Translations under genes and position numbers: made by a program
Notes under the pieces: model-generated
Seen by the model: only the letters and a program-made list of their open reading frames with translations
What the model was told of the DNA's origin: nothing
Databases searched by the model: none
Source: Neelides folsomi
Taxonomy: Eukaryota > Arthropoda > Collembola > Neelipleona > Neelidae
Assembly: GCA_034687125.1 (NCBI GenBank)
Contig: JAQGBZ010000270.1
Location: forward strand, 23,111-87,110
DNA: 64,000 bases
Direction: 5' to 3'
In this document: positions 41,501 to 54,851 of the stretch, one piece after another
Layout: the number at the start of each line of letters is the position of its first letter
Numbering within the stretch: position 1 is the stretch's first letter

Positions 41501-44500
41501 TAATACATTCTTCATACTTTATATAATACATACTTCATATGACTTCAACTGACAAGTTGTAAAAATGGCCCCGAAGACAAAGGTAATCCTTTCCATACAT
41601 CTCGGCATTCTCTGTCTTTCTCATATGGACAGCTGATTTCCATAATGATGCAACTCCACTCATTTCACTTCAATCTTCTCAACCCTCTTTTATACACTTC
41701 GGGATCCTTCATAAATACATAACATCCTTCTTATGTACCATGTACAGTACAGATGCAATATGGAATTGTACAATATTATCCTTATACAAGTACTGTATGT
41801 ACTATGTATATAACTGAAATAACAGCGAAGTCGGTGAAATGAGTCCCTAGTGGAAAACCAAATGTCTTGAGTGATTAATAATAATAGGAATTTCTTAAAT
41901 TAAATTGTTGCAGCCCCTATGTTAAGGGAATGATGGTGGGGGAGAGAATGGAGGGAATGAAATGAATTCAACATCAAATGAGAGAAAGGCAATAAATAAC
42001 AATAAAATAAGTCAATTAACCTAAAGACAGGATGAATAGGAAAGTATAGAGAAGTCTATTATGAGTCTATTGCTTTGTAATCTTCCTCCAATCCATTATC
42101 TTTCATCCTTGTTGCTCAACACCTTTGATTCTCTTCCCAAATATTAAATATCAAGTAGCAAATATCAAATACTCCCAAATACCAAATACTCCCAAATGTC
42201 AAATACATCACAAATATATCAAATATACCACAGGTTTAGAATTTAATACAGAGAACCATTTGCCAAAATACCTTGAAAAAGGTTAAATGTTTGATGAGCA
42301 AAAGTTTTTATTTACTTATTAATGCAATTTGGAAAAGTAATTTTGAAAGTGGTTTGATCAAACTAAAGAAAATTTCAATTATTTTATAAGATTCTATTTC
42401 TCGACGGTTGAATGGGAAAAGATGACTAGGAAGTTTAAAGCCGAGAGTTTCAATTTCTAAACATCCAAATCCCATCCCTGCCATTGTTTTCCTTTGATTA
42501 GCTAAATCCTAAATGGCCCAAGAGAATATAATCAGAGCTAATGTTACATCAATTAATTATTGAATTCTATCGATTCAATCTATGAATACCAATCTTACAT
42601 TTGGCGTGTGTGAACGCCAACTGCCCCAGGAATTGGAGGAGATGAGAACTCCGCTGAGAGATTGAGTTTCAATATTTAAGTTTCTCTCCATCTCATCGTG
42701 CATTTCAAAGAGGTTGAAGGGAAGTCTCCTTAATAAGCTTGTATCGGTTTTCAATCAATGGACGGTTTCCTAATGGAATGTCCCTCCTGATCGATTGCTA
42801 ATAAATCCCATCATCTTATCCTCAATACCGTTCCTACATACCCCATTTTTTATACAAAAGGTTACTCAATGACTTGAGAGCAAAAGTGACTCTTATTTTC
42901 ATTATTTCTCATTGTGAGCTTTTAAGTAAGATTAAGCACACTCCCCTTCGCTCTTGTAGCCTTAATGACTTGAGGAATGAAATGAGTAAGAAAATAATCA
43001 GCTTACTCTTCAATCCAGCTCTACACATTCTCATTGAAAGTAACAATAAATATAAATCGGTTAATCAAAGGTAATATAAAGTTAAAGTTATAACTTAGGT
43101 ATAACTTATAAAGAATCGGATGCCGATAATCTGCATAATAACTGCATATGAAAGTAAAATTGGGATTCTTACATAACTCACCAATATAAACATTTCTCAA
43201 GATTTTTTCTAATAATCTCTTACTTATATGAAGTGTCATAAATGATAATTATAAGTTTTATGAATAATTATAGGTAAGTATATGAAGTTTGTTACATGAA
43301 ATGAAAAATGAAGCAATTAATTAACAAATGAGCAATTAAGAAGCTAATCAAAAGTTTAAATATTTGGTTCTTATGTGTGTAATTGTAATTACAATGTTTA
43401 GAGTTACTAATAAAAATAATGAAAGGGGCAAAGGCGTGAAAAAGCGAGTAATGTCTTAATAACTAATAATGGAGGTAGAAAACATTGAAAACATTGATTG
43501 AGCGTTGGGAATTGAAAAAATTTGGGATAATGACCACAATGAGTGTTTTGAGCGCAGGAGGAGTTGGACATGAACCTGACTGATCAACTCTTAACCACTC
43601 AATCTTTGATGACTTTGATCAAGGCGGCGTATCGAACACAAATGCAGACATTTCATTTTCCTTGAGAGGTGGAATTGAGGTAAAAGAACGTGACCTGATG
43701 ACAACATGAGCCAACCTCTATTCACCTTCCTTTAAAATCTTCATTCCAACGAGTTCCAACTAGTTCCAAGAAAGCCGATAACACAAGAAGAATAAGAAAG
43801 AAGTACAAGAACATTACAATTGCAAGGAATGAAATGGCGTTTACTATAAAAACTTTATTTAGTCTTCAATGAAATGGTCACTGTAATGTTTTCCATTTGT
43901 AGCAATTGACAAAACCATTTTTGGTATCTAATAAGTATCAAATACATATAAAACATAGGAATTGTACGAATGCTGTGTATGGAACTGTATCTTGTACTCA
44001 TATGTATAGTATACGTATCTTGTATCTACTTGTACTCTATGTATGTATTATCGTACAAAATCTATAAAAAGTATTCAAAATTTACAGTCTTTTATGCTAT
44101 ATGATGTTATATCAGAATCCTCGTCTTAAGTCTTTTCCAATGCATAAAGTATGGTGAATAACAATTAAATTTTATATTATTATCTTCAACAATGTATCAG
44201 ACTTTCGCTCATCATTTCATATGGATTCGTTCTATTGAGGGTTTTGAGAGAGATCTTTTGGAATGTAGAGAGGTATAAAGGGAGCTTCATGGAATGACTA
44301 TCTGTAAAGTTAACAACATCTCTGGCTGGTCCAAGTCCTATTTCATTTTATAGCTCATTTTGTCAGGTAATTGAGCTTCCTGCACTAAAGTTGAGCATAA
44401 ACGAAATTGAATTTTTCCTTTCTTACCTGACCCTTTATATAAATAACTAAATATAAATATTTATTACAGGTGTACTTATAGGTGAAAATCTTTCTTGGAA

Positions 44501-46705
44501 AGTTATATCAGCTCAATTATTTATTTATCTTATTCTGTGTAAATTCTAATTTTGACTTCAAAGGTGTGATATATTTAATGTTTAAAAAGATGAGGATTTT
44601 CATTTGAGAATGTCTGAGAATTTTTTTGAAGGTTTTTAAGGTTTTTTTTACTGGAGGTTTTAATTAATTGGATATCTGTAGCTTGTCTATTATAACATGA
44701 GCAATTAACTATTTCTGCAAAAAGCTATAAATTACCTCCCAACAAATATTATGTTGGGTTTTATTTGGCCAGAACCTCCCTCTGGCTTGAGGCTGAATTA
44801 GAAAGCCAAAATCTGTAGTTATTTAACTCCTAATGTAACATTTTAACTATTTAATTAATCTAAATGTCTAAGTTTTATAAATAACAATTACCTATGAATA
44901 TGAATGATTTTAAAAAGAAATGAGAAATGATTTTAAATGACTTAACCCCAGTCACGCGGTAATTGGGTAAAGCTTGTATGAGAGAAATTTGAATATCAAA
45001 TACAGATTCCTATTTCCAAGTCACATTTTATAATTAAAACTAATACAAGTCCATTAATTTGCCCAGTTATACTCTATTCCATTTGAGAAGATTATTGAGA
45101 ATTGAATCATGTTACTTAACAAGTCATTAGAAATTCAAATAAACCGATATTATTTCCTGTAGAAATTATTTGCGGGTGACATGACATTCGATTGCCCGGT
45201 CAAGTAACATGATTCAATTCTCAATAATCTTCTCAAATGGAATAGAGTATAGTTAATTATTCTAAATATATAAGTAACAGGGACTTTAATCAATCATTAA
45301 TAAACGAAATGTTATTCAATATGTAATTTCCTATTTAATGAGTATATAAACTTATATAAACAATTCGTTAATTAACGAGTTATTGATTCCGAAAAGAAAA
45401 CCATCCATCAGGTTTGTAAAGTCTTTATTGGTGAATTAAGCAACATTAAAACAAAGAATATAACGAAATGTATTATAAGAAAGGTTAATAAATAAAAAAT
45501 GTATTTGAAGTTTTTTCATAACTTTAGTGTAATCGATTCGGTAAGATACATTTAGAAGGATAGGGCTTGTTCTAATTCTACCTTAAAGCTCACCTCATCG
45601 CTGATTTTACTCGTATGACCAAATAATGAAAAAGGAGAAGAATAAAAATTGAACACCTATAATAAATGTTCGCGTTCATCAAGGCATAATTCTCATACAC
45701 CCAAAAGTCCTTGACTTTAGAGATAAAGGGCTGAGAAGCTTTAAAATTCTGCAAGGAAAAACTCTCCGAAACACACAATGGTTGTTTTTTAAAGAACGTG
45801 AAGCTTCAAATTAAGAAGTCAAGGTTTACCAAGCCCTTTAGCAATCCAATATGTATAAAAGTTATCAATAGGATCCTCCCGCATGACCAAGATTCAATTA
45901 GAATAAAACATATTTAAACTCCTTTAATAAATGAATTACACGGTGTGTCTCATCAGTATTTAAATGAATACTAATACAGTATATGAATATCCATATATCT
46001 ATCCGTACATATTATTATCTGTATGTAAACATAGCCAATACAGGTAGTGTAATCATAAGTAATAAGATGCTTGTGGGTATTGAATCCAATTAATAGTTTT
46101 ACACGGCTGATTTGCCAAAACCTTCCTTTCATGGTCTTCAGAGTAGTTGTATTAATGAGTATTTGCTGATAACGTCTTTCACTCCGGGATCAATTTAAAC
46201 GGAGTGAGATGGTTAATCTTGAAGCGGGAAATAATTATGTTTGTCAGACCTTGTCAAAGATCCACGAAACGAACAGAAAACAAGGTAGTCAGACCACGAT
46301 GTGTAGATTTGACCATCCTGAATGTGTACGACAACCTTTTCCTTCACCTTTACTAATAGGAGTCCTCGTAACAAGGGACGAAATTGATGAGTGCATATTA
46401 AATACCTGGCGGATTAAATGCCTAGTTGGACATGTTCCATTATTTATTCAATGCATTTCCAACGGCCCAGAGGAAGGCTATGATATTTAATGAGAGAGGG
46501 AATAATTTGATTGAAGATGAGCATTATGATAAACATAAGCTTCCTTCTAACCTCAACTCATCTCATTGGAAGTCTGGGAGACAAAGTGTGGAGATTAATA
46601 AATATAAATATAAGGAGTTATAAGGAACAAGTTCTGTCTTATTATTATCATGATTCTTACCTTATAGACGCCATCAATCACTTTGGTGATTTCGTTGGGA
46701 TCCAT
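11573..46705 (-). CDS. IRSp53/BAIAP2-family I-BAR and SH3 protein, 11 exons, about 1089 aa
   Basis: Exons (minus): 46705-46661, 33616-33541, 28269-28177, 23681-23620, 23195-23124, 17710-17573, 16478-16413, 16311-16114, 15971-15551, 15016-14506, 13160-11573. All phases agree, giving 1090 codons with the stop. Residues 1-250 form an I-BAR (IMD) domain: it starts MDPNEITKVIDGVYK and has the NPSSRQMIATGKAYLKSL helix. A lysine-rich loop (KKMKKKSKK, 141-149) matches the actin-bundling, phosphoinositide-binding patch of the family. An SH3 domain at about 365-419 shows ALYAY, W397 and GWFP (409-412); one intron splits it. The rest is Ser/Pro-rich, with PPLPPPMP and a strongly acidic stretch near 12225-12130. 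Family knowledge: such proteins deform plasma membrane outward and link Rac/Cdc42 to WAVE and other actin regulators. The last roughly 50 codons are doubtful: coding signal seems to move to another frame after an A6 run near 11725 (see findings). A missed downstream exon is possible. Confidence 0.9.
13161..14505 (-). other. IRSp53-like intron 10
   Basis: The intron lies between a donor at 14506 (AATAG|gtacac) and an acceptor before 13160 (aacaccag|C). The acceptor is preceded by a long pyrimidine-rich tract. If the intron is not removed, the frame stays open for 13 codons and stops at 14466. Confidence 0.75.
17107..17180. repeat. Imperfect ttctgtacata minisatellite
   Basis: ttctgtacat recurs three times, interleaved with ttctgtatatat variants. 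It lies in intron 6 of the IRSp53-like gene, between the exons at 17573 and 16478. Confidence 0.6.
17711..23123 (-). other. IRSp53-like intron 5
   Basis: 5.4 kb between the exons ending at 23124 and starting at 17710. AT-rich with scattered simple-sequence tracts, such as a gtat-rich run near 22320-22375. No embedded gene is supported. Confidence 0.75.
24569..24598. repeat. Short perfect hairpin, 13-bp arms
   Basis: attaattcataaa and its exact reverse complement are separated by four bases (catc). It lies in intron 3 of the IRSp53-like gene. It is AT-rich and could arise by chance in such sequence, so no function is claimed. Confidence 0.6.
27495..27582. repeat. Degenerate tandem repeat of ataagaa(t/c)tgtataag
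   Basis: Repeated ataagaactgtataagaat-like units with short AT insertions, in intron 3 of the IRSp53-like gene. Unit boundaries are blurred. Confidence 0.55.
28270..33540 (-). other. IRSp53-like intron 2
   Basis: 5.3 kb. A GC-richer part at about 30390-30880 ends in a tRNA-like A-box/B-box pair (30810 and 30855). Otherwise AT-rich and featureless. Confidence 0.75.
42145..42235. repeat. Degenerate repeat of caaatactcc/caaatatac units
   Basis: Eight or so copies of a roughly 10-base unit (caaata followed by c/t-rich bases) lie in tandem in IRSp53 intron 1. No coding capacity. Confidence 0.55.
45068..45251. repeat. Perfect 50-bp inverted repeat with 84-base spacer
   Basis: The left arm (45068-45117, beginning tatactctattcc) is the exact reverse complement of the right arm (45202-45251). 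The spacer 45118-45201 has no obvious coding content. No terminal motif matching the MITEs above is seen and no clear target duplication flanks it. It lies in the 13-kb first intron of the IRSp53-like gene, so the pre-mRNA could fold into a 50-bp duplex. It may be a young foldback element or a hairpin-RNA source. Confidence 0.9.
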
Positions 46706-47650
46706 CTTCCCTTTATCGCCTTCTGCTGATCTCTTGCCAAGGAATGTCGTTGAGGATCAACAATGAGGTTTTGTACCTCGGTTAAATAATTAATCTCGCA
46801 AAATTTAATTTGTATTACAAAACACACTTCTTGTAGATCTTCTCAAATGCCCACTGGAAGAATCTCGAAGAATCTTAAAAGTCAACTTGGAGTGAATCTC
46901 TGAGTGAATGAAATGTTTGAGTGGATCTTTGGGTAAATCTTCCGGAATATTTTCCGCACGTGATGCACTTTTAAGTGAACCTGTGAGTCTCTGTCTCTTG
47001 ATCTTCCATGGCCGGATTATGCGAAGAACTCTCCACTTCTCAATAATGGATCTTTTTCCGTGAGGGCAACGTGGAATGGAAGGTGATGATCCTCAAGGTT
47101 TGGGGAGACCGGTAAGAACAACTTGACGCTTCCCACTCCTAGCTATGAATGAACGGAGTTGGGCTGAGGGTGTCGAAGTAAAAGTTTCTTTTCGGCTCCT
47201 TCTTCCCTTCTCCTTCCACTCAACTCCCTATCTAACTTCTATTATTCTTATTTCGCATGTACCATACTCGAAGTGTATTGTTGGATATACACAAGGAACT
47301 GCGAATGTAATATGACCACACTCACAAAATTCACAATGCAGAGAGAGCCTTAAAGATAATAATGGAAATGTTGGAGATTTAAAATCATCATCAGACAGAC
47401 AATATATAAAAAAAACATTCTGTGAATACAATGTGTGTTAATTTTATTTTATCTTGTTTGGTAAGATGAATAAATTCGAAATCGTCTCATTTTTATTGGA
47501 TCTTGATATGTTATGATATGATCTTCATATAAGGATTCTTTTAAAAATTTATTTGAATATTTTGGTTATTTGATGCTCAAAAATTTTTTTATCTGGTTTG
47601 GAGCCTTTATAAATCATGAGTAAATTTGAATGCATAGGTTTCTTCTATGT

Positions 47651-47690
47651 AATTTAATTTAATTTAATTTAATTTAATTTAATTTAATTT
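47651..47690. repeat. (AATTT)8 microsatellite
   Basis: Eight exact copies of the pentamer AATTT, followed by a degenerate extension. It lies in the intergenic region upstream of the IRSp53-like gene. Confidence 0.95.
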
Positions 47691-48169
47691 GATGTAATTT
47701 TGTAGTTTATGTGTGATATAGATTTTACATTTGATCAGGTAAATTGACCTTTGGCCTCAAAACATATCTGATTTATTCACCAAATGCATCAGAAATGAAA
47801 AATTGGAATATTTAGAATATTGGAATATAGGATGAATAAACTAATTTAATAAAGGAGGAAGGCGGACGTTTGAGTTTCATTGACTCCAATAACTGGGAAA
47901 GTTTATTGGGGGAAGGATTGATTTTGAGAAATTGAAGATAAGAAATCCAATTTGATCCTTCTCCCTCTGTTTGTTTAGACTTTGAAGTGAAAAAAGTATA
48001 GAAAGAGGAAAGGCGAGAAATTGTTCCTTTATTGCATTTTCCTCTTATTGTCCTCTTCGCTCGAGAGGCGAGAAGATGAATAAAGGTGAGTAAGTGGAGA
48101 TGCATCTGGAGAGCTTCGGCCCTTTCAAAATGCTAAAAATCTCGTCTGCTTCTTATTCAACCCGAAGAG

Positions 48170-48660
48170 CTCATTGAAAGAGAGTCATTTGGGGGAGGGT
48201 GAGGGTTCGGATAAATCGGAGTTCCGAGAACATAAAGACCAGAGACGGGCAAGGGAAGGAAATTCGGGTAAAACCCTCCCTCGCTATCATGCGCTCGGTC
48301 TTATAGTTGGACGGAGCTTAAGGGAAACGGCGACGGGACGGAAGAAAAGTGGGGCCGTAGATGAGAATTGAGAATTCTCCCTGGTTTTAACCCTCTGGAT
48401 CTCGCTCCTTTCGGAAGACACTTTTATTGTGATAAACTCGAGCCCGATGCCACGATTGGGCCCTTGCTGGAAGACTGAGGAGACGACCAGAGAGCCCCCA
48501 GCTTCCCGAGATCATCAACCAAGTTCTAATCGATATGATGTAAGGAAGAGTCTGGCTATATTTGGGCCTCTTTCGTATTCTCATCCACTTCTGGGAGGAA
48601 GACGATGGCTCTTCTCCAACCGGCTCCTTCAACCACCCTTTTATTCTTTCGCCCTCCTTA
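48170..48660. promoter_or_regulatory. GC-richer patch upstream of the IRSp53-like gene
   Basis: A compositional island within AT-rich intergenic DNA, with many CpG dinucleotides around 48190-48360. Overlapping open frames on both strands are low-complexity and unconvincing. It lies 1.5-2 kb upstream of the IRSp53 start codon, so a promoter or a non-coding first exon is plausible. Confidence 0.3.
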
Positions 48661-51600
48661 GAGCCAAAAACACATCTTCGATCAATTTAGCATTTCAAAT
48701 TAGTCGACCATCTATTTGGCATGCATAAGTAAAGAGGCACGAGACAAACCGGCGGGACATCAGTTTACATTGAAAATATATTATCATAATAGATCAATAA
48801 AAGTATTATGTACTATGGTACAATATAAATACTCGTACTACAGATATGTATCTATTGTAAATGGTATGTCCTATTTTAATGTGTCGTGTACTAATGTTCC
48901 TACGTTTACATACAAATATATTGGTAAATACAAGTTTTAAGAAAAGAATAAAATTCCAATTATGTAGTCTTTAAGCATTACAATAAATATATTAGTTAAA
49001 ATCCGGATTTTCTTGACTAATCACAACCCATTTTTGACTTCAGGTTTAAATGATTGAACCAATTTATTATTCTTAAGACTGACTTTAACATCTAGTTTTA
49101 TATAATACCTTACTTATTATAATAGAAATTCACTCTTGGTATTCCAATTGAATTTTGCTACTTAACAAACAAGATATTTGATATGATTAAAAATCTCATT
49201 CTTCTTTTGGGAAAGGATTTTAATACGCAAAAAGTACCGTATAATTATAAAAGGAACTTTTCCTTCAAACTTGCCAACATCTCCGGTTTTTTCATAATAG
49301 AATAATATTAGGTATAATGGTAATATATTAATAATTCATATAATTAAACATCTTCTTGGATATCATTTAATTTTTTCAGTGTAGGGGAATTGAATATTCT
49401 CAAGTTATTTTATTATTTATCCGCACAAGTTACGTAAAGCATAATTCAAAGTTGGAACTTTTTTCTTTCCCGAATAAAAATATGGAAATGATTTTACTAC
49501 TCATTTCTTTACATGGCATCATAAATAAGTAGAAGGTAGAAGGCATATGTATTTACATATGGGATATGTATGCTATGTCAAGATGTATGGTAGATTATAT
49601 TATAGTATAGTGCATTCATAAATAAGAGTACTCGTATAAGAAGCCACATATAGAAGTTATAAGGTAGCATTTTATAAATGTAGCCTTAATGAGGAAAGAG
49701 GAGGCAGTTTGAGTTATTCTTCTTTATGTGTATGAAATGTGGAGGATGAAAGTTTGTTCATTCGAATCTCCCATAGGAGTCCCTTTAGGGATGAGGAGGA
49801 AATAGATGACAAAGTTTCATATCCAAAATATAAAATTGGCATGGCAGATCTTTACATTCTTCCTTGTATTTCTATTTTTTACATTGAGATGTTACTGGGA
49901 AAGTTTTAAAATGTAACTAAACACGTCATCTTTTTTATGTCCCCCCTCCCATTATCCATTTTGAGTGGATTATGTGAGTTATTATGCTTGAAAATGTTCC
50001 ACGCTGGGAGGCCAATGAAGCGAGAAAAATTCAAAAGGGGATGAAAAGAATATTTTCCCTCAGACATATTGTGAACATGGAGCTCGTGGCCTATGTAATC
50101 GAGAAATTAGCAAGAACCAAAAATGAGATACTATTTTCTTGGAGATCCGCTAACTCAAACATTCAAGAATATCAAGGCAAAAATTCTTTACAAGTAACAA
50201 AGTATCGATATAAGTAGAAATACTAATATACTCGTATTTACTCACCTAACTATACTTATAATGACCTAACTATACATATATACTAACCTAACTATACTAT
50301 ACTAACAATATACATAACTATTTACGTAGTGTTATAGTAGGTCTTAAAATTTTACAATGTTGATACTTTTCAAAGAGGATATTTATAATACTTCCTATAG
50401 GGAGTGATATTAGCTATGTAGGGATTTACATTGTTTAGACGAGTCTTTCTAACCTCAAAAGCCAAAGCAGTAGCTGAAAAAGATAAATAGACAATCAAGA
50501 GTCATTAGCCTCAGGTATTCTCTCGTAGGGACCAAAAGTATGTTAATTGTATTGAGAATTGATTGAAAAGTTGTGTGCATGGGTATTTGAGTATTTGATC
50601 GTTGTTTTGGTCCTCGACTTCCACCACACTTTTCAGAGTGATGAACTGATGAAGAACAATGGGGAGATTTTTCTTCCTCGCTTCAAATATTAGTCGACGG
50701 GAATAATTAGCCGCGCCGTAAGGTTTAAAAGAAGAAACCACCCAAAATTAGGATCTTAATCTAAACTAATATTGTATACTAGAATATACCATATACTACA
50801 GTATAACTATATATGAGTACTATACTTTTAATGCATAATTAAGGTTTATTTTATACATGTAATTAATATGTTTTTATATTGTCGGCTTGAGATCAGTTCG
50901 ATCAGCTTTCGAGACTCCGAGACGTAATGCGAGACGTGCATGACAAATGCAGGTGCAATGAGCATGTTGCTGGACTTGAAATTGATACAGTTCAGTAACG
51001 AGGATCTAGTTTAGAAAATCCACTGGGCTACATTCAAGGAAAGGCCAACGAGTTGGGAGAGATTCAGCCCAAGTGACGATGAGTCTGAGCAATAAAAATC
51101 AAGATCAATTCCATCGAAACCGAAGCTGATAATCATGAGGGGAAGGCGTTTCACATACATTTACAATAAGTGTAGATCACTTTTATTGAATGGGAATTGG
51201 GGGATGTTTCCTATCTCTTTCAGAACCACTCCTTTTCCCACCTATCAAATTCCACAAAATTAATGGAACCAGCAATGCAAGTCAGCACCTGGGAGGAAAA
51301 ACAAAATAATGCTCACAAAATACTTACAAGTTAATGGTCAGTTTATTGGTCCACTCTTGAAATTGAACATGAGCATGAGTTCATTAATTGATACAACTTT
51401 TGATTTTCTTCATTAATTTCAATAACAGATTCCTGAGGAAAATGGTTGGAGTGGGGAAGGGAGAAAATTATAATTAAAGGGCCAAACCCTAATTTGACCA
51501 AATTCATCACACGAACACACAAAAGAAAAATTCTGACCAATCTCCTCGACCATCTCGCTTTATAACAAATAGACTTAAGAATTCTTCCGGTTGTCGACTT

Positions 51601-53563
51601 AATGAACTTAAATTAATGGGTTTGAGAATCTAATGGGAATTTTTAAAAGCTTATCCCTATTAAGCTTTGGTACAGTTTGACATATAACTTCCACCTTGGA
51701 CCACATACATAATAAATACAAATATTTTGGAAGGCATTCATTTACTATTAGGAATGTATTTAATGTTTTTGTATTTTACAATGTATGTATTTGGTATTTA
51801 ATGTGTTTCATAGGATGTGAATGGGCAAGTCAACAAATGAGCCAATGGATTTTAACAAGTATTTAAGAAGAATGGTGAATAAATGAATAATCATAAGAGT
51901 CAACATGGGGAGTGTGATGGGAGAACATCGCAGCTTTCCGACAATTTCCAATTTAAATATTCCTTTATGGACTAGTTGAGGATTGTAAATATAATGGGGG
52001 AGTGGGCAAGAAAGTTTTCGTGTCTGCAAAATCACGAAATGAGAGAGAAACAGTAGAGACGAGCAAACCAATAAGATTTATTGGAAATGTTTACAAAATG
52101 ACCTAATTTTTGCAGCCCTTGTTCATCAGCCGGCTTTTGTTTTCATTTTTTGCCTCGTTGTCTCCCTTTCTCATCATATCCAATCCACATACATACTACA
52201 TACAAATACAAACATCTCATACATATGGGGCATGTAAGTACATAGTGTAGATATATAGGATACATGTGTGGATATACATTAGTAATGATATTGTGATCTC
52301 CACTCATCTACGCATTCTTCAATTCAAGATCAAGTTCACTCGGTTCAAATTGAAATTACCTTCCACATATTCACAACATTCACACAAGTAGTGGTAAGAA
52401 ACAAAAGGGGTTTTTATTCATTTCCATGTCTGCCTAACATTTATGAGAACAATTTTCATTCATTGACTGTCCTTTACGAAGAGGAATGAGGAGAAACCGC
52501 CCTTTGCGAATTGAAACGTCGAGACGAAGAAAATGAAATCTGCATCATTTTTTATTCGGAAAGCATGGCAGATTGTAAAGCACCAAATCACGTTGCACAC
52601 ATATTATAATGTGCACATAGAATGTACTTACATATGAGAGTTGGAAATTGGTTCAGTTCAGTAATTTGAATACTTACATTTAGTCCGGAAGACAGGGGTT
52701 TGGATCTCCTCCTTATTAACAATTTCTTCTTGTTCACGGTTAAAGGTGGACGGAAAGGTTAAATGAGCGGTCCATGCAAAAAAATAAAAGAGAGTAGGCC
52801 CAAGCATCGGAGAGAAGTGTGCAAAGTAAGTATGCAAAATTGTGTCAATGAGAGAAGATCGCTTTTCAAATCCCATTAAAAGATTTAACCTGATAAGGTG
52901 CTTCACCTGTTCACGACGGAGGTGAACGTCAATGACGAAAAAGATATTTATTACCTTCTTTGACACACATTTTAAAAATTCTGCTTCTCAATCTTCTATC
53001 AATGCCTGCGTGAGGACATGAATATGCATGATGATTTTTTACATCAATAAAAATACAGAGCGAAAGACTTATAAATAAAGACATTCAATGGGAATGAATT
53101 GAATTGAAACAAACGTCTTTTGAATTCATTAAAAGGACTCTACTTGGGATTTGGTTTGAATGTAAATCCTTGAATTTGGCTATTCATCTCATTGGAAGTC
53201 AATAATATTAAATATCGCAATAAATTCTTTTATTTTATGATGAAACTAATATGGCCATGCCACGATGCACTATTAATAAATTAATATATTCATACATTCA
53301 GAATGAAATCTTCATAGTGAATCAAATAGAAATTAAATATTCCTTTTGACATTGTTAAATGATTCTAATTAACACACCTGAAAAATAACCTTGTTTAATA
53401 ACATATACAGAACTTATTACGAACTTTATAGTTATAACAAGGTTTATGAATGCTAAAATAAATCATATTTATTATATTTAGTTTAGTAATAATTTTAAAC
53501 AAAATTAAACGTATATTAAATATAATAAAATTAAATTTTCAATAAATTTTTATTGATAAATTT

Positions 53564-53653
53564 TTATTTTAAAGTAAAATTAATTATTTAAGTAAAATCA
53601 ATTATTTAAGTAAAATTATTTATTTATGTAAAATTAATCATTTATTGATAATT
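53564..53653. repeat. 18-bp tandem repeat, about five units
   Basis: Five consecutive 18-base units related to aattatttaagtaaaatt. Units two and three (53582-53599 and 53600-53617) differ only at the last base; the others are diverged. It is extremely AT-rich and lies about 1.2 kb upstream of the plus-strand gene. Confidence 0.8.
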
Positions 53654-54851
53654 TAATATGTGAATTTAAGTATAAAGTAATAATTAAATATTAAAGTAAA
53701 ATCAACTATTTATTTTATTAATCAATTAAAATTTTATTAAAATTAAATCACAAATAAATTAATATTTAAGTAAATCTTTTAAACAAGTTTTTAAATCTAA
53801 TTAATAGTAAATATTAATAAAAACAATAAATAAATAAGGAAATTGGAACACACTATCTTTAATTCATATTTTTATCATGTTAAATTTTGGTATTTTGGTT
53901 ACAACCCTGTTTAAATATTTAACCAACGCCGTTTGTTATATTTCAATCGAGTTGCGGTTTGAAATGTAAAAGCTTCTCCACTGCACTCTATTGAGGGTCT
54001 CCAAGGGCTTTCTTTCCACTTTCTCCTCTTCTTCCTTCCTGTGTGTGTGTGAATTGATAGACCATGAATGTTCCTCCTAAATTGCTGCTGATTTCGCTGC
54101 GGTAGTGCAATTCATCAGCTGTTTTGGGGCTGGGCCTTCCCCCTAAATATTACCCATCTTTTGACCTAAACCCTTTGACCTTCAGCTACCCACCACATTC
54201 TATAGTTATTCCCAACTACCATTACTAGTGCTACACTCAATTCCTCACATAAGAAATATAATATTTATTTAAACGGCTCCAATTCCCCAGTATTATTCGC
54301 TCACATTCAGCTCTATATCATTTGCAGATTTGCACACGAGTGAACTTAGGGCTAATTGTTTATTATTTAGTTCATTTTACATTACGTAACATTACACAAC
54401 ATTTGATATCATTGCAACTTTGATAATAAATAGGAAGTACATTCGAATTCATGTTAACCCATTAATTAAATGTTTATTTAATTTTCAATTTACCACATGT
54501 CAAACCATTCAACATTAGGAATTGCAATTTAATAATAAAGAATTAAGTATTTTTTATCAATGCAATTTGTTCAATTTACTTGCAAAATATTGAACTTGTC
54601 AGAGTTTTTACATTGAATAGCAATATTTGTACGATTTTATATTTTAAAATAGGAGTTAAATATCTTATAATATAAGTATACACGAGGTTTTATAGTGAAC
54701 GACAGGCTGCGACCTAAATCTCAAGTTCATTAAAAGATGGGTTGTAAAGGAAAGCGTTAATTGTTGAGCAAATAATTGTCAAGATGTGTGTTTTCGCATA
54801 AAGGAAAATGGAAGATTTTTGCTATAGGTGAAAACTCATTTCTCTTCTGCC

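Larger units (their letters stand above)
33617..46660 (-). other. IRSp53-like intron 1
   Basis: A 13-kb first intron between the 45-base first coding exon and the 76-base second one. It contains the perfect inverted repeat at 45068-45251 and simple-sequence runs. The open frames within it are short and unconvincing. Confidence 0.75.
46706..54851. other. Divergent intergenic region between the IRSp53-like and membrane-protein genes
   Basis: 8.1 kb between two start codons pointing away from each other. It holds (AATTT)8, the GC-richer patch at 48170-48660 and the 18-bp tandem repeat. CCTAACTATAC-like motifs also cluster at about 50240-50300. Non-coding first exons of either gene could lie here but were not identified. 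Confidence 0.6.

Noticed and set aside
48174-48728. Cluster of short open frames on both strands
   Set aside because: They arise from higher GC content, which makes stop codons rarer. Sequences are repetitive and unlike known proteins.
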